Below, piece after piece: positions 50,474-59,074 of a stretch of DNA of 64,000 bases; position 1 is the stretch's first letter; the number at the start of each line of letters is the position of its first letter. The DNA lies in NCBI GenBank assembly GCA_963765725.1, contig CAVXXI010000003.1, positions 1 through 64,000 of the forward strand, read 5' to 3'. Origin of the DNA: DASQEH01 sp963765725. Its GTDB lineage: Bacteria > Actinomycetota > Actinomycetes > Propionibacteriales > Nocardioidaceae. The notes under the pieces are model-generated. The model searched no databases. It was not told the DNA's origin and was given only the letters and a program-made list of their open reading frames with translations. The position numbers and the translations under genes are program-made.

Positions 50474-52191
50474 GGGGCCAGGTACCGGTGAGCGAGGGTC
50501 ACGGCCATGGCGCCTTCACCCACGGCGGACGCCACCCGCTTGATGGAGCTCGCCCTGACGTCGCCGGTGACGAACACCCCGGGCACGCTCGACTCGAGCG
50601 GCCAGGGGTCCCGCTCGAGCGGCCAGCCGGGAGGTCGTCGCCGGTCGACGGTTAGGTCGGAGCCGGTCAGGATGAACCCACGCTCGTCGCGTTCGAGCAC
50701 CCCGCTCAGCCATTCCGTGTGAGGGGTCGCCCCGATGAACACGAACAGGTGCGTGGCGTGCACGTGTTCCACAGCCCCGGTGGGCAGACTGCGAAGGGTC
50801 AGCTTCTCGAGGTGGTCGATCCCGTGTGCCTCCTCCACCACCGTGCAGGGGCGCACGCTGATCGAGGCGATGCCCCTGATCTGTTCGATGAGGTAGTGCG
50901 ACATCGAGCGTTCGAGCCCGTCGCCGCGGACCAGGAGGGTGACGCTCCGGGCGACGCGGGAGAAGAACACCGCTGCCTGGCCGGCCGAGTTGGCGCCGCC
51001 GACGATGTAGACGTCCCTGTCGGCGCAGTCCTCGACCTCGGTCGGTGCGGAACCGTAGTACACGCCCCGACCCGCCAGGTCGGCGACCCCGGGGGCGTCG
51101 AGGTCCCGGTAGGACACTCCGGTCGCGATGATGACGCTGTGGGCGGCGACCTGGTGGCCGTCCCTCAACGACACCACGCGGGTCCATCCGCTGCTGGCCA
51201 GAGCAGTCGCGTCCGAGGTCGTCAGCAGCTCCGCCCCGAACTTGATCGCCTGCCGGCGGGCTCGGTCGGTCAGCTGGGCGCCGGAGACCCCGTCGGGGAA
51301 GCCCAGGTAGTTCTCGATCCGCGACGACTGGCCCGCCTGCCCGCCCGTGGCCTGCCGCTCCACGAGGAGGGTCCGCAGCCCCTCCGAGGCGGCGTACACC
51401 GCCGCACCCAGTCCCGCCGGGCCGGCGCCGACGACGACCACGTCGTAGAAGTCCATCGCCGGGGTCGTCGACAGGCCGACGGCGCCCGCGAGCTCGGTCG
51501 TCGACGGGGCGACGAGCGTGTTCCCCGTGGGCGTGATGACGACCGGTAACGTGTCTGCGCCCAGCTCGGCTGCTCGCAGGAGTCGTTCGCCGTCGGGCTC
51601 GTCGGAGGCGAACCACCGGTAGGGGACCGCGTTGCGGGCCAGGAAGTCGCGCGCCTCGAACGACGGTGCCGACCAACGGTGCCCGATGACCTTGGTCTCG
51701 TGCACCGTGACCTCGGGCTGGTCGGCGTAGACCTGCAGCATGGCGTCGACCACCGGGTAGAGCTTCTCCTCCGGCGGGTCCCAGGGCTTGAGCAGGTAGT
51801 GGTCGACGTCGACGACGTTGATGGCGTCGATCGCCGCATTGGTGTCGGCGTACGCGGTCAGCAGGGCCCGCCGGGCCAGCGGGAAGAGGTCCATGGCCTC
51901 CTCGAGGAACTCGATGCCGTTCATCTGCGGCATCCGGTAGTCGGCCAGCAGGACGGCCACCGGCCACCCGCGCAGCTTGAGCTCGCGGAGCGCCTCCAGC
52001 GCCTCCGCCGCGGAGCTCGACCTGACGATGCGGTACGCCTCGCCGTATCGGCGGCGTAGGTCACGGGCCACCGCACGGGAGACCGACGGGTCGTCGTCGA
52101 CGGTGAGCAGGACGACCCGGGCTTCGTCGGTGTCGTCGGCGTCCACCGAGCCGGTGCCGACCGCCGTCTCCGTCTGGGGCGGTGCGGTCAC
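50470..52191 (-). CDS. receiver domain fused to thioredoxin-reductase-like FAD oxidoreductase
   Basis: The 573-residue protein has a receiver domain (residues 25-150: VVLLTVDDDPSVSRAVARDL, VAVLLADYRMPQMNGIEFLE with the phospho-Asp). A short thioredoxin-like segment follows (HRWSAPSFEARDFLARNAVP). Then comes a class II pyridine-nucleotide FAD enzyme (DVVVVGAGPAGLGAAVYAAS, AGQSSRIENYLGFPDGVSGA, VYIVGGANSAGQAAVFFSRV, VPGVFVTGDVRASSIKRVAS). The CxxC of thioredoxin reductase (usually near the NADPH domain) is replaced by APTEVEDC, with a single Cys. It may be a redox sensor and not a reductase. GTG 52191 overlaps the UBP stop (GTGA); its end overlaps the kinase start. Confidence 0.88.
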   Translation of the reverse strand: MTAPPQTETAVGTGSVDADDTDEARVVLLTVDDDPSVSRAVARDLRRRYGEAYRIVRSSSAAEALEALRELKLRGWPVAVLLADYRMPQMNGIEFLEEAMDLFPLARRALLTAYADTNAAIDAINVVDVDHYLLKPWDPPEEKLYPVVDAMLQVYADQPEVTVHETKVIGHRWSAPSFEARDFLARNAVPYRWFASDEPDGERLLRAAELGADTLPVVITPTGNTLVAPSTTELAGAVGLSTTPAMDFYDVVVVGAGPAGLGAAVYAASEGLRTLLVERQATGGQAGQSSRIENYLGFPDGVSGAQLTDRARRQAIKFGAELLTTSDATALASSGWTRVVSLRDGHQVAAHSVIIATGVSYRDLDAPGVADLAGRGVYYGSAPTEVEDCADRDVYIVGGANSAGQAAVFFSRVARSVTLLVRGDGLERSMSHYLIEQIRGIASISVRPCTVVEEAHGIDHLEKLTLRSLPTGAVEHVHATHLFVFIGATPHTEWLSGVLERDERGFILTGSDLTVDRRRPPGWPLERDPWPLESSVPGVFVTGDVRASSIKRVASAVGEGAMAVTLAHRYLAP

Positions 52192-52481
52192 CGATGCGAG
52201 TACGTCGGCTGGTCGGGCTCGACGAAGCCGATCTGGTCGTCATAGCACCACCACCAGTCCTCGCCGGGCTCGTACGACGAGATCAGCGGGTGGGAGGTGC
52301 TGGCGTTGTGGGCCGTCGCGTGCTTGTTCGGAGAGGAGTCGCAGCATCCGATGTGGCCGCAGTTGCGACACATCCGAAGGTGGACCCACGTGCCGCCGAT
52401 CCGGAGGCAGTCCTCGCAGCCGTCCGCCGACGGGCGCGTATCGGTGGCGACGTCACCGACGTGCGTGCATGTTGTGACCAT
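52188..52481 (-). CDS. UBP-type zinc finger protein
   Basis: The 97-residue protein starts MVTTCTHVGDVATDTRPSAD and carries DGCEDCLRIGG, LRMCRNCGHIGCCDSSPNKH and HNASTSHPLI. These are the Cys and His ligands of a ZnF-UBP domain, normally found in ubiquitin-specific proteases. Bacterial stand-alone copies have no ubiquitin partner; they often lie next to the receiver-FAD and cNMP-kinase genes seen here. The stop is within GTGA of the oxidoreductase start, so it is the first gene of a coupled operon of three. Confidence 0.85.
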   Translation of the reverse strand: MVTTCTHVGDVATDTRPSADGCEDCLRIGGTWVHLRMCRNCGHIGCCDSSPNKHATAHNASTSHPLISSYEPGEDWWWCYDDQIGFVEPDQPTYSHR

Positions 52482-52579
52482 CTGGCTCCTTCTTCGACGC
52501 GTCGACCCGAGCCTAGGCGAGGCTGCGACTGGGCCGCCAGGTAGCACAGCAGCGGCGCCCCACTCGTCGGGGCAAGGGC

Positions 52580-52978
52580 TCAGCCGGAGGCGACCGACAG
52601 GCCCTCCAGCAGCGAGACCACGTCAGGGACGATGTAGCTGCCGAAGTCGGCGATGTGCTGGCTGACCGCAGCCGTGAGGTGCTGCGCGGCGGCGGCGGGC
52701 GGCAGCACATCCTCCGACAGCACCACATTGCCCACGACGTGAGCGACCGTGACCCGGCATGCCGAGGCAGGGGTGTAGCGCCACGCGCCCAGCTGCACAC
52801 TCGACACCCGGGGCCCGAACATTCCCGAGCGGGTCTGCGTCACCACGGCGCCGGGAATCTGGGCGAACGACGACGTCACGAGGTCGGCGCCGCCGGGCAT
52901 GGCGAGCACCCTGCCGATGACGGTCGCGGCCGCGGCGCGGTCGTACTCGGGAGCATGATGCTCGAGCGGCGCCCCCAT
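52580..52978 (-). CDS. short YbjQ-neighbour protein, heavy-metal-binding-domain related
   Basis: From ATG 52978 the 132-residue protein begins MGAPLEHHAPEYDRAAAATV. It contains LVTSSFAQIPGAVVTQTRSG and VTVAHVVGNVVLSEDVLPPA, with a C-terminal helix VSQHIADFGSYIVPDVVSLL. It is a hypothetical protein that is paired with YbjQ-type proteins in actinobacteria. The start is only two bases after the TGA of the larger YbjQ gene, so translation is probably coupled. No known domain fits the whole length. Confidence 0.65.
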   Translation of the reverse strand: MGAPLEHHAPEYDRAAAATVIGRVLAMPGGADLVTSSFAQIPGAVVTQTRSGMFGPRVSSVQLGAWRYTPASACRVTVAHVVGNVVLSEDVLPPAAAAQHLTAAVSQHIADFGSYIVPDVVSLLEGLSVASG

Positions 52979-52980
52979 CG

Positions 52981-53772
52981 TCACGCCATCGGGAGGGTGT
53001 ACGTAGGCGTAACGGTTGCCGCAGGGTCCCCGTGGTCGCGGATTGCGGTGCCGTCGGCGTAGAACTCCAGAGTGTGGGAGCCCCAGACGTAGTTGTGGAC
53101 GTTGAACCGGACGCCCACGACGCCCGTGGCGCCGTCGCGCTCGGCCTCCGCCTGCATCCTCGACATCGCCAGCTCTCGCGCCTCGTAGTTGCCCTGGGTC
53201 CACTGCGGCATCTCGGTGTTGCGGCCCATCTGCTTCAACGTCTGCATGAACCCCTGCGCCGCGACGTGGTAGACGCAGTTCCCCAGCACGAACGCGAGGG
53301 GGGCGTGCCCGGTCGCGAGCAGCGTCACCAGGTCCTGTCCGCTCAGGTGGCTCGAGAACGCCTGCCCGTTGGGCCGGCGGAAGCTGCCGGGCGCAGCCAC
53401 GAACCGGACCGCCGTGCCCACCGCCAGGAACTCGATGTGCTCGCGGGCCTCGCCGTGGGCGCGCCACTCGAGGCGCACACCGACGATGCCGTCGGCTCCG
53501 AGGGAGTCGGCCTCGGCCTGCATCCGCTCCATCGCGTTCCAGCGCGAGCGGTACATGGCCTCGGTCAGCACGGTGAGCTCCTGCTGCTGGCGCAGGCCGG
53601 AGACCTGGTAGCCGACGTGGTAGATCGACACCCCCATCACGAGATCGACCGGCTCGAACCCGGCTCCGTGCAAAAGGGCGTACTCGTTGATCGAGAGGTC
53701 GGAGGTGAACAAACTCCTCGCGTGTGAGAGGCGTTCGGCGGCTACCGGGTCGAGGGAGCTGTCCAAGGTCAT
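52981..53772 (-). CDS. tandem YbjQ/UPF0145 heavy-metal-binding-domain protein
   Basis: The 263-residue protein holds two copies of the YbjQ fold. The first is LVMGVSIYHVGYQVSGLRQQ, then ADSLGADGIVGVRLEWR; the second is AFVLGNCVYHVAAQGFMQTL, then MSRMQAEAERDGATGVVGVR. Each has the pattern of Gly-x-x-x-Y-H and a second Met-Gln helix MERMQAEADS/MSRMQAEAER. YbjQ-type pentamers have been called heavy-metal-binding, with limited proof. Fusion in one chain is uncommon. It is followed directly by the small YbjQ-neighbour gene and lies upstream of it on the same transcript. Confidence 0.75.
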   Translation of the reverse strand: MTLDSSLDPVAAERLSHARSLFTSDLSINEYALLHGAGFEPVDLVMGVSIYHVGYQVSGLRQQQELTVLTEAMYRSRWNAMERMQAEADSLGADGIVGVRLEWRAHGEAREHIEFLAVGTAVRFVAAPGSFRRPNGQAFSSHLSGQDLVTLLATGHAPLAFVLGNCVYHVAAQGFMQTLKQMGRNTEMPQWTQGNYEARELAMSRMQAEAERDGATGVVGVRFNVHNYVWGSHTLEFYADGTAIRDHGDPAATVTPTYTLPMA

Positions 53773-53820
53773 GAGCCAAGTATCTCCCCGGTCCGGGGAG
53801 ATCGTGCCTGTGTCGGGTTG

Positions 53821-54927
53821 TCAGGCCGGCGGATACCTGCGCGGCAACCGGTAGCCGAGGCTCTGCAGCACGTCGCGGCCCTGGTTGGGGTAGTCGGTGA
53901 TGAAGCCGTCGACGCCGTGGTGGATGAGGTCGATCATGTCGGGGTCGGAGTCGACGGTGAAGGGGACCACGAGCTGACCGTGCCGATGGGCGCTCGCGAT
54001 GACGGCGGGGTCGGTGAAGAACGTGTAGTCGTACGACAGTACGTCCGCACCGACGCTGGTGGCGGCCGCAGCGGGGTCACCGTTGTAGGGGGCGGCGTCG
54101 ATGTCGATCCCACCCAGCCACGGCGAGGCACCCGGCTTGCCGATCTCGGCGGTGTCCTCCTCGATCAGCGCGACCCGTCGCAGAGTCGGCGCCAGGCGAC
54201 GAGAGATCGCGAGCGTCCGCCAGTCGAAGCTCTGCAGCAGGCTCCGGGCGATCCCGTTGCGGTGACGCTCGATCACGGCGAGATCCGCCTTGACGAACCG
54301 CTGCGGCCCGACGGAGTTCTGCGGCATGGTCGGGTCGATCTTCGTCTCGATGTTGAGCTGGACGTCGTCGGCGTGGCGTTGCTCGACGAGGTCGAACACC
54401 TGGTCGAGGGTCGGGATGTGAGTGCCGGGCACGGGCAGCTCGGAGAGGTAGAACGGGTCCGCGGCGGGGTCGACCGGGTGCCGGGTGCCGCAGTCCACGG
54501 TCTCGACCTCCGCGAACGTCAGCTCGTGGTAGTACTTGCCGACGTACGGGTACTTCGGGTCGTTCGGGAACGCTGGCGCTGTGTCGGTGCACACGAGCGG
54601 GGAGATGTACTGCTCGTGGCTGATGATGACGACCCCGTCCTTGGTGATCCCGGTGTCCAGCTCGAGCGTGCGTACACCGAGGGTCAGTGCCTCGCTGAAC
54701 GCCGGCAGGGTGTCCTCGGGGCGCAGGCCGCGCGTCCCCCGGTGCCCCTCGAGGTCGAACCCGCGGCCGAAGTGCACGGTGCCCGCATCCGAGCCGTGCG
54801 TACCGGCCTGGGCGCTGGCCGCGCTGAGACCCGTGGCGACGAGGCCGGCAGCGGCGGCCAGGCCTACCGCCCATCGGGTCCGGGGGGCGGTGCGGCGGAG
54901 TCGGGACAGTCGACCGGGCGTGGGCAT
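53821..54927 (-). CDS. secreted glycerophosphodiester phosphodiesterase
   Basis: The 368-residue protein has a signal peptide (RWAVGLAAAAGLVATGLSAA, cut near AQA). The GDPD barrel follows with FDLEGHRGTRGLRPEDTLPA (His and Glu), TLELDTGITKDGVVIISHEQ (Glu, Asp, His) and QLNIETKID (Glu). It hydrolyses glycerophosphodiesters outside the cell to glycerol 3-phosphate and an alcohol, for phosphate or glycerol use. The catalytic set is complete. It is longer than the family mean because of an extra loop PNDPKYPYVGKYYHELTFAE near residue 120. The gene is not in an operon with BldC, which lies 150 bases upstream on the same strand. Confidence 0.88.
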   Translation of the reverse strand: MPTPGRLSRLRRTAPRTRWAVGLAAAAGLVATGLSAASAQAGTHGSDAGTVHFGRGFDLEGHRGTRGLRPEDTLPAFSEALTLGVRTLELDTGITKDGVVIISHEQYISPLVCTDTAPAFPNDPKYPYVGKYYHELTFAEVETVDCGTRHPVDPAADPFYLSELPVPGTHIPTLDQVFDLVEQRHADDVQLNIETKIDPTMPQNSVGPQRFVKADLAVIERHRNGIARSLLQSFDWRTLAISRRLAPTLRRVALIEEDTAEIGKPGASPWLGGIDIDAAPYNGDPAAAATSVGADVLSYDYTFFTDPAVIASAHRHGQLVVPFTVDSDPDMIDLIHHGVDGFITDYPNQGRDVLQSLGYRLPRRYPPA

Positions 54928-55077
54928 GGGTCCTCCTGGGAGCCGGGGCGGGTGGCGCGTTGCCTGTGGAAGGCAGACACCGTATTACTCGCTGGCGACA
55001 CCGGGAAGTGCGACGCGGCAGTCGAACGCGTCGCACCGCCGCTGCCCACCGGCAGCGGCACCGAGGATGTGGCAGGC

Positions 55078-55287
55078 CTACTGCTCGGCTTGGCGCTGGC
55101 CGGGGATGCCGGCCAGAAGCTCGCGCACCTCTGTCTCGCGGTAGCGACGGTGGCCGCCAAGGGTTCGGATGGAGCTCAGCTTCCCCGCCTTCGCCCAGCG
55201 GGTCACGGTCTTGGGGTCGACACGGAACATCGCTGCGACCTCGGCCGGGGTCAGTAGGGGTTCGGACTCGGTCGGTCGTGTGTTCAA
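55078..55287 (-). CDS. bldC: BldC-type MerR-like developmental transcriptional regulator
   Basis: The 69-residue protein reads LLTPAEVAAMFRVDPKTVTR, WAKAGKLSSIRTLGGHRRYR and ETEVRELLAG. This is the winged helix of BldC, which binds DNA as stacked direct-repeat monomers and delays sporulation in Streptomyces, but is widespread in non-sporulating actinobacteria. The match is almost complete over residues 10-58. The ATG is at 55287. The regulatory gap to the next gene upstream (234 bases) must contain its promoter; direct AT-rich repeats were not clearly seen. Confidence 0.9.
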   Translation of the reverse strand: MNTRPTESEPLLTPAEVAAMFRVDPKTVTRWAKAGKLSSIRTLGGHRRYRETEVRELLAGIPGQRQAEQ

Positions 55288-55521
55288 GACTGCTCCTCGT
55301 GTTGTTCAAATGCGGCCGCAAAGGGGCGGAAAACACCTTGCCGCTCACACTCGGCATCCGGACCATCTCACGCCGTCAAGTATCCGCGCAACCAGCACAG
55401 CGCCTGAAGGGGCAAAATAGGATGTATCCCGGCTAAAGCGTAGTCGAGTGCCGCAAAAAGCGCCCGCGACATGCCGGTGGAACTGCAAAACGAGAAATGT
55501 TCGTCGCCTCGCCGCGTGTCC

Positions 55522-56340
55522 TCAGTTGGCGCGTTCGAACGCGTTGACCAGGCGCCAGCGCTCCTCGAACGTCCGGTACGCCGTCGCTGCCGTCGCGAGG
55601 TCGCCGCGCCCGATCGCTGCGAGAGCCGAGTGGATCTCCCGCGCCGAGTGGTCGGTGTCGAGGGCCTCGCCCAGGACCTGGGCCACCCCCGCATAGTCGA
55701 CCTCCACCCAGCTGTCGTGGTGGAAGGTCGACAGCCACGACCCCAGGCCGCTCAGCTCCTCGAGGAGCTCGGAGTCGTCCACGGTCCTGCGCAGCGTGCG
55801 GTGTGCGTGTGCCGTCCGTCGGCGCGCGTCGAGGATCCTGGCCCGGTACCGGACACTCGCTGCGCCGTCCGCCGCGTACCGGGCCCGCTCGTCCTCCACC
55901 ACGAGGACGAACCAGGTACGGGGGACACCCCAGGTGACCTGCCGGATGTGCGGTACCGCGTGCGGGTTGTCGCGACGCCAGCGCAGGAACTGCTGGTCGG
56001 CGAGAGCGAGTGCCTCGGCCGGGACGATCGCGCCGGCGGCGGCCCCGCCGATGGTGTCGATCAGCGACGTCATGGACAGCCACGAGCGCAGCGGCATGTC
56101 GACGGGGCAGAAGAAGGTACGCCCCTCCCGCCGCATCACGTAGAGGTCAGTCGGTGACGCGGGCTCGATGCTGATCGTCGACGACGTCACCGCCCGGGTG
56201 AGCACCGTGCGCTGCTCGGCCGCCAACGTGGCCGAGCCGTCCCGTACCGCGGTCTCACCGCCCCTCAGTGCATTCCTGACCGCTGCCGGCAGCGCGTGCA
56301 AGGGCTCGTAGACCCGCAGGTAGGAGGCGTAGGGGAGCAC
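55522..56340 (-). CDS. conserved actinobacterial protein of unknown function
   Basis: From GTG 56340 the protein has 272 residues. It begins LPYASYLRVYEPLHALPAAV and contains SPTDLYVMRREGRTFFCPVD, IRQVTWGVPRTWFVLVVEDE and LGSWLSTFHHDSWVEVDYAG. The residues are mostly alpha-helical with no membrane segment. It is a conserved protein found between bldC and amino-acid dehydrogenase genes in related organisms, as I recall, with no known domain. The GTG is chosen because the upstream frame is not conserved. It is divergent from the dehydrogenase gene, 120 bases away. Confidence 0.7.
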   Translation of the reverse strand: MLPYASYLRVYEPLHALPAAVRNALRGGETAVRDGSATLAAEQRTVLTRAVTSSTISIEPASPTDLYVMRREGRTFFCPVDMPLRSWLSMTSLIDTIGGAAAGAIVPAEALALADQQFLRWRRDNPHAVPHIRQVTWGVPRTWFVLVVEDERARYAADGAASVRYRARILDARRRTAHAHRTLRRTVDDSELLEELSGLGSWLSTFHHDSWVEVDYAGVAQVLGEALDTDHSAREIHSALAAIGRGDLATAATAYRTFEERWRLVNAFERAN

Positions 56341-56460
56341 GTCGCCAGGGTATCGACCAGGTTGGCCGGGCACCCGCCGCGGCCGCCGCAGGCATATCGT
56401 GGAGGCACCGGCCCGGACCACCCTCCACGGGCCGCCCCACCTCGAGGAAGAGTCACCACA

Positions 56461-57543
56461 GTGACCATCGCGTCAGGGTCCGTGTTCGAACAGATCAGCG
56501 GCCACGAGCAGGTGGTGTTCTGCTCCGACGAGCCCAGCGGCTTGCGCGCGATCATCGCGATCTACTCGACCGCGCTGGGCCCGGGACTGGGCGGGACCCG
56601 CTTCTACCCGTACGCCAGCGAGGCCGACGCACTCCACGACGTCCTCAACCTGTCACGCAGCATGGCGTACAAGGCGGCCCTCGCGGGCCTCGACCTCGGC
56701 GGCGGCAAGGCCGTCATCATCGGGGACCCGCTGCGCGACAAGACCGAGCCGCTGCTGCGGGCGTACGGGCGGTTCGTGCAGTCCCTGCACGGCCGGTACC
56801 TGACGGCGTGCGACGTCGGCACGTACAGCGAGGACATGGACATCGTGGCCCGCGAGTGCGACTACGTCACCGGCCGCACCGTCGAGCACGGCGGCGCCGG
56901 GGACTCGAGCGTCCTGACCGCCTACGGCGTGTACCAGGGCATGCTGGCGGCGGCGGAGGTTGCCTGGGGTGAGCCGTCGCTCCGCGATCGCCGGGTGGGA
57001 GTCGCCGGGGTCGGCAAGGTGGGATACCACCTGGTGGGGCATCTGCTGGCGGACGGCGCAGAGGTGGTCGTCACCGACGTCCACGAGCCGGCGGTGGCCC
57101 GGGTGGTCGCGCATTACCCGCAGGTGAGCGTCGTGACCGACACCGACGAGCTCATCGCCACCGACCTCGACGTCTACGCGCCGTGCGCCCTGGGTGGAGC
57201 GATCAACGACGAGACCGTCGAGACGCTGAAGGCGGCCATCGTGTGCGGAGCGGCCAACAACCAGCTGGCGCACGCCGGGCTCGAGGACGTCCTGCAATCC
57301 CGCGGGGTGCTGTATGCGCCGGACTTCTGCGTGAACTCCGGCGGGCTGATCCAGGTGGCCGACGAGCTCGACGGCTTCTCGTTCGAGCGGGCCAAGGCGA
57401 GAGCGGCCCGGATCTACTCGACGACGAAGAAGGTTTTCGAGGTGGCAGCAGCCGAATCCATCACGAGCGCGCTCGCCGCCAGCCGGATCGCCGAGAGGCG
57501 GATGGCCGACGTCGGACGGCTGCGCGGGCTGTGGCTGGGTTGA
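56461..57543 (+). CDS. Leu/Val/Glu-type amino-acid dehydrogenase
   Basis: From GTG 56461 the 360-residue protein shows the ELFV dehydrogenase pattern: IYSTALGPGLGGTRFYPYAS, SRSMAYKAALAGLDLGGGKA (catalytic Lys in MAYKAA and GGGKA), and TACDVGTYSEDMDIVARECD. The NAD domain has RVGVAGVGKVGYHLVGHLLA and VYAPCALGGAINDETVETLK. The length and the Gly-Gly-Gly-Lys motif fit leucine or valine dehydrogenase, which deaminate branched amino acids to 2-oxo acids with NAD. The choice between Leu and Val is not clear. A hairpin at 57559-57583 follows. Confidence 0.88.
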   Translation: MTIASGSVFEQISGHEQVVFCSDEPSGLRAIIAIYSTALGPGLGGTRFYPYASEADALHDVLNLSRSMAYKAALAGLDLGGGKAVIIGDPLRDKTEPLLRAYGRFVQSLHGRYLTACDVGTYSEDMDIVARECDYVTGRTVEHGGAGDSSVLTAYGVYQGMLAAAEVAWGEPSLRDRRVGVAGVGKVGYHLVGHLLADGAEVVVTDVHEPAVARVVAHYPQVSVVTDTDELIATDLDVYAPCALGGAINDETVETLKAAIVCGAANNQLAHAGLEDVLQSRGVLYAPDFCVNSGGLIQVADELDGFSFERAKARAARIYSTTKKVFEVAAAESITSALAASRIAERRMADVGRLRGLWLG

Positions 57544-57558
57544 CGGGGAGAGCAATCG

Positions 57559-57583
57559 CGAGGTGACGGATTCCGCCACCTCG
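57559..57583. terminator. bidirectional hairpin between convergent genes
   Basis: CGAGGTG (57559-57565) pairs perfectly with CACCTCG (57577-57583) around an 11-base loop. It lies between the dehydrogenase stop at 57543 and the minus-strand DUF3073 stop at 57598. A convergent position and a perfect stem make a two-way terminator likely. Confidence 0.55.
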
Positions 57584-57597
57584 GCGGCGGTCGTCAG

Positions 57598-57810
57598 TCA
57601 GCGCTGGGAAGCCGACTCCGCCTCGTCGTCGTACAGTCCGTCGTAGTCGTCGTCGTCACCGCTGCCTTCGAGCTGGGAATCGCCAGCCGGCTGCAGAGCC
57701 TCGTCGCCGTGAAGCTCCCGCTGGAGCTCACTGAAGTCCGTGTTGAACTCACGGTACTTCAGCTCGCGCGCGACCTTCGTCTGCTTCGCCTTTGCACGGC
57801 CGCGTCCCAT
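57598..57810 (-). CDS. DUF3073 protein
   Basis: The 70-residue protein begins MGRGRAKAKQTKVARELKYR, then EFNTDFSELQRELHGDEAL, and ends with an acidic tail DDDDYDGLYDDEAESASQR. The N-terminus is basic and the C-terminus acidic. It is the DUF3073 family, small and strictly actinobacterial, often next to purM. The function is unknown; the charged ends suggest RNA or ribosome contact. It is 161 bases downstream of purM on the same strand. Confidence 0.9.
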   Translation of the reverse strand: MGRGRAKAKQTKVARELKYREFNTDFSELQRELHGDEALQPAGDSQLEGSGDDDDYDGLYDDEAESASQR

Positions 57811-57971
57811 AGACTCGACCCCCTCGCACGTCGTCGTCGGGGTGCCTCGAGGGCGCCCGGTCTGTCATCAGTTCTTTCGTGGGAGCAACGATACCCGCCG
57901 ACGGCATCGCACACACACCCGACTCAGTGGTCGGATCACACCGTATCGACGAGTCGGCGTCGAAGGCCCGG

Positions 57972-59049
57972 TCACCAGTCCTGGTACTGCCCGGAGAGTG
58001 TCACGACGCCGCCGGGTACCGACGTCACGGTGCCGCAGACCCACGCGTGAACTCCCCGCTCGCCGAGGCAGGCACAGGCCCGGTCGGCGGCGTCGGGTGC
58101 AACGACGGCGACCATCCCCACTCCGAGGTTGAGCGTCTGCTCCAGGTCGGACCTCGGCACCGCTGCGACGTCGCGCATCAAGGCGAAGACGGGGTGCGGC
58201 GACCAGGTCGACCTGTCCACGACCGCGCTCAACGACGGGGGGATGACGCGCCCCAGGTTTGCGGCGAGGCCGCCGCCGGTGACGTGGGCCATCGCCCGGG
58301 TGCCCGCTTGGCGCGCGAGGTCGAGACAGGCCAGTGTGTAGATCGTCGTGGGCTCGAGCAGTTCCTCCCCGAGCGTGCGACCCAGCGTCTCGACGTGCCG
58401 GTCCAGGGACCAGCCGGCGCGCTCCAGGAGAGCATGCCGTACGAGGGAGTAGCCGTTGGAGTGCAGACCGCTCGACCGCATCGCCACCAACGCGTCGCCG
58501 GCTCTGACCCGCTCGGCACCGAGAAGCGCGTCTGCCTCGACCACGCCGGTGGTCGATCCGGCCAGGTCGTACTCGTCGACTCCCAGCAGACCCGGGTGCT
58601 CGGCCGTCTCGCCGCCCAGGAGTGCGCAGCCGGCGGCGACGCAGGCCGCCGCGATGCCGGTGACGATCTGGGCGATGCGCTCGGGGACGACCTTTCCGCA
58701 GGCGATGTAGTCGGTCATGAAGAGCGGCTCGGCCCCGCACACCACCAGGTCGTCGACCAGCATGCCGACCAGGTCGAAGCCGATGGTGTCGTGCTTGTCG
58801 AGCTGCTGGGCGATCGCGACCTTGGTGCCCACACCGTCGGCGCTCGTCGCCAGCAGCGGCCGCCTGAACCCTCGTAGAGCCGACGCGTCGAACAGGCCGG
58901 CGAACCCACCGATACCGCCGACGACCTCCGGTCTGCGGGCACGTGTCGACCTCGCGCCTCATCAGCGTGACGGCCCGGTCGCCCTCGGCGATGGAGACAC
59001 CGGCCGCCTCGTACATCGAGGTCGCGGCGGCTCTCGGCTCGGCGCCCAT
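57972..59049 (-). pseudogene. purM: phosphoribosylformylglycinamidine cyclo-ligase (PurM), one frameshift
   Basis: ATG 59049 starts the PurM N-terminus (MYEAAGVSIAEGDRAVTLMR, normal YxxAGVxIxxG). The frame breaks near 58940. The next frame gives RRPEVVGGIGGFAGLFDASA and RPLLATSADGVGTKVAIAQQ, then FDLVGMLVDDLVVCGAEPLF, CALLGGETAEHPG, MRSSGLHSNGYSLVR and AHVTGGGLAANLGRVIP, the rest of the enzyme. It makes AIR from FGAM with ATP. The gene is core to purine synthesis, so a natural loss is unlikely and the shift is probably a sequencing indel. The gene follows purF by 25 bases on the same strand. Confidence 0.9.
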
Positions 59050-59074
59050 CAGTGCGGGAGGGCCGACGTACAGG

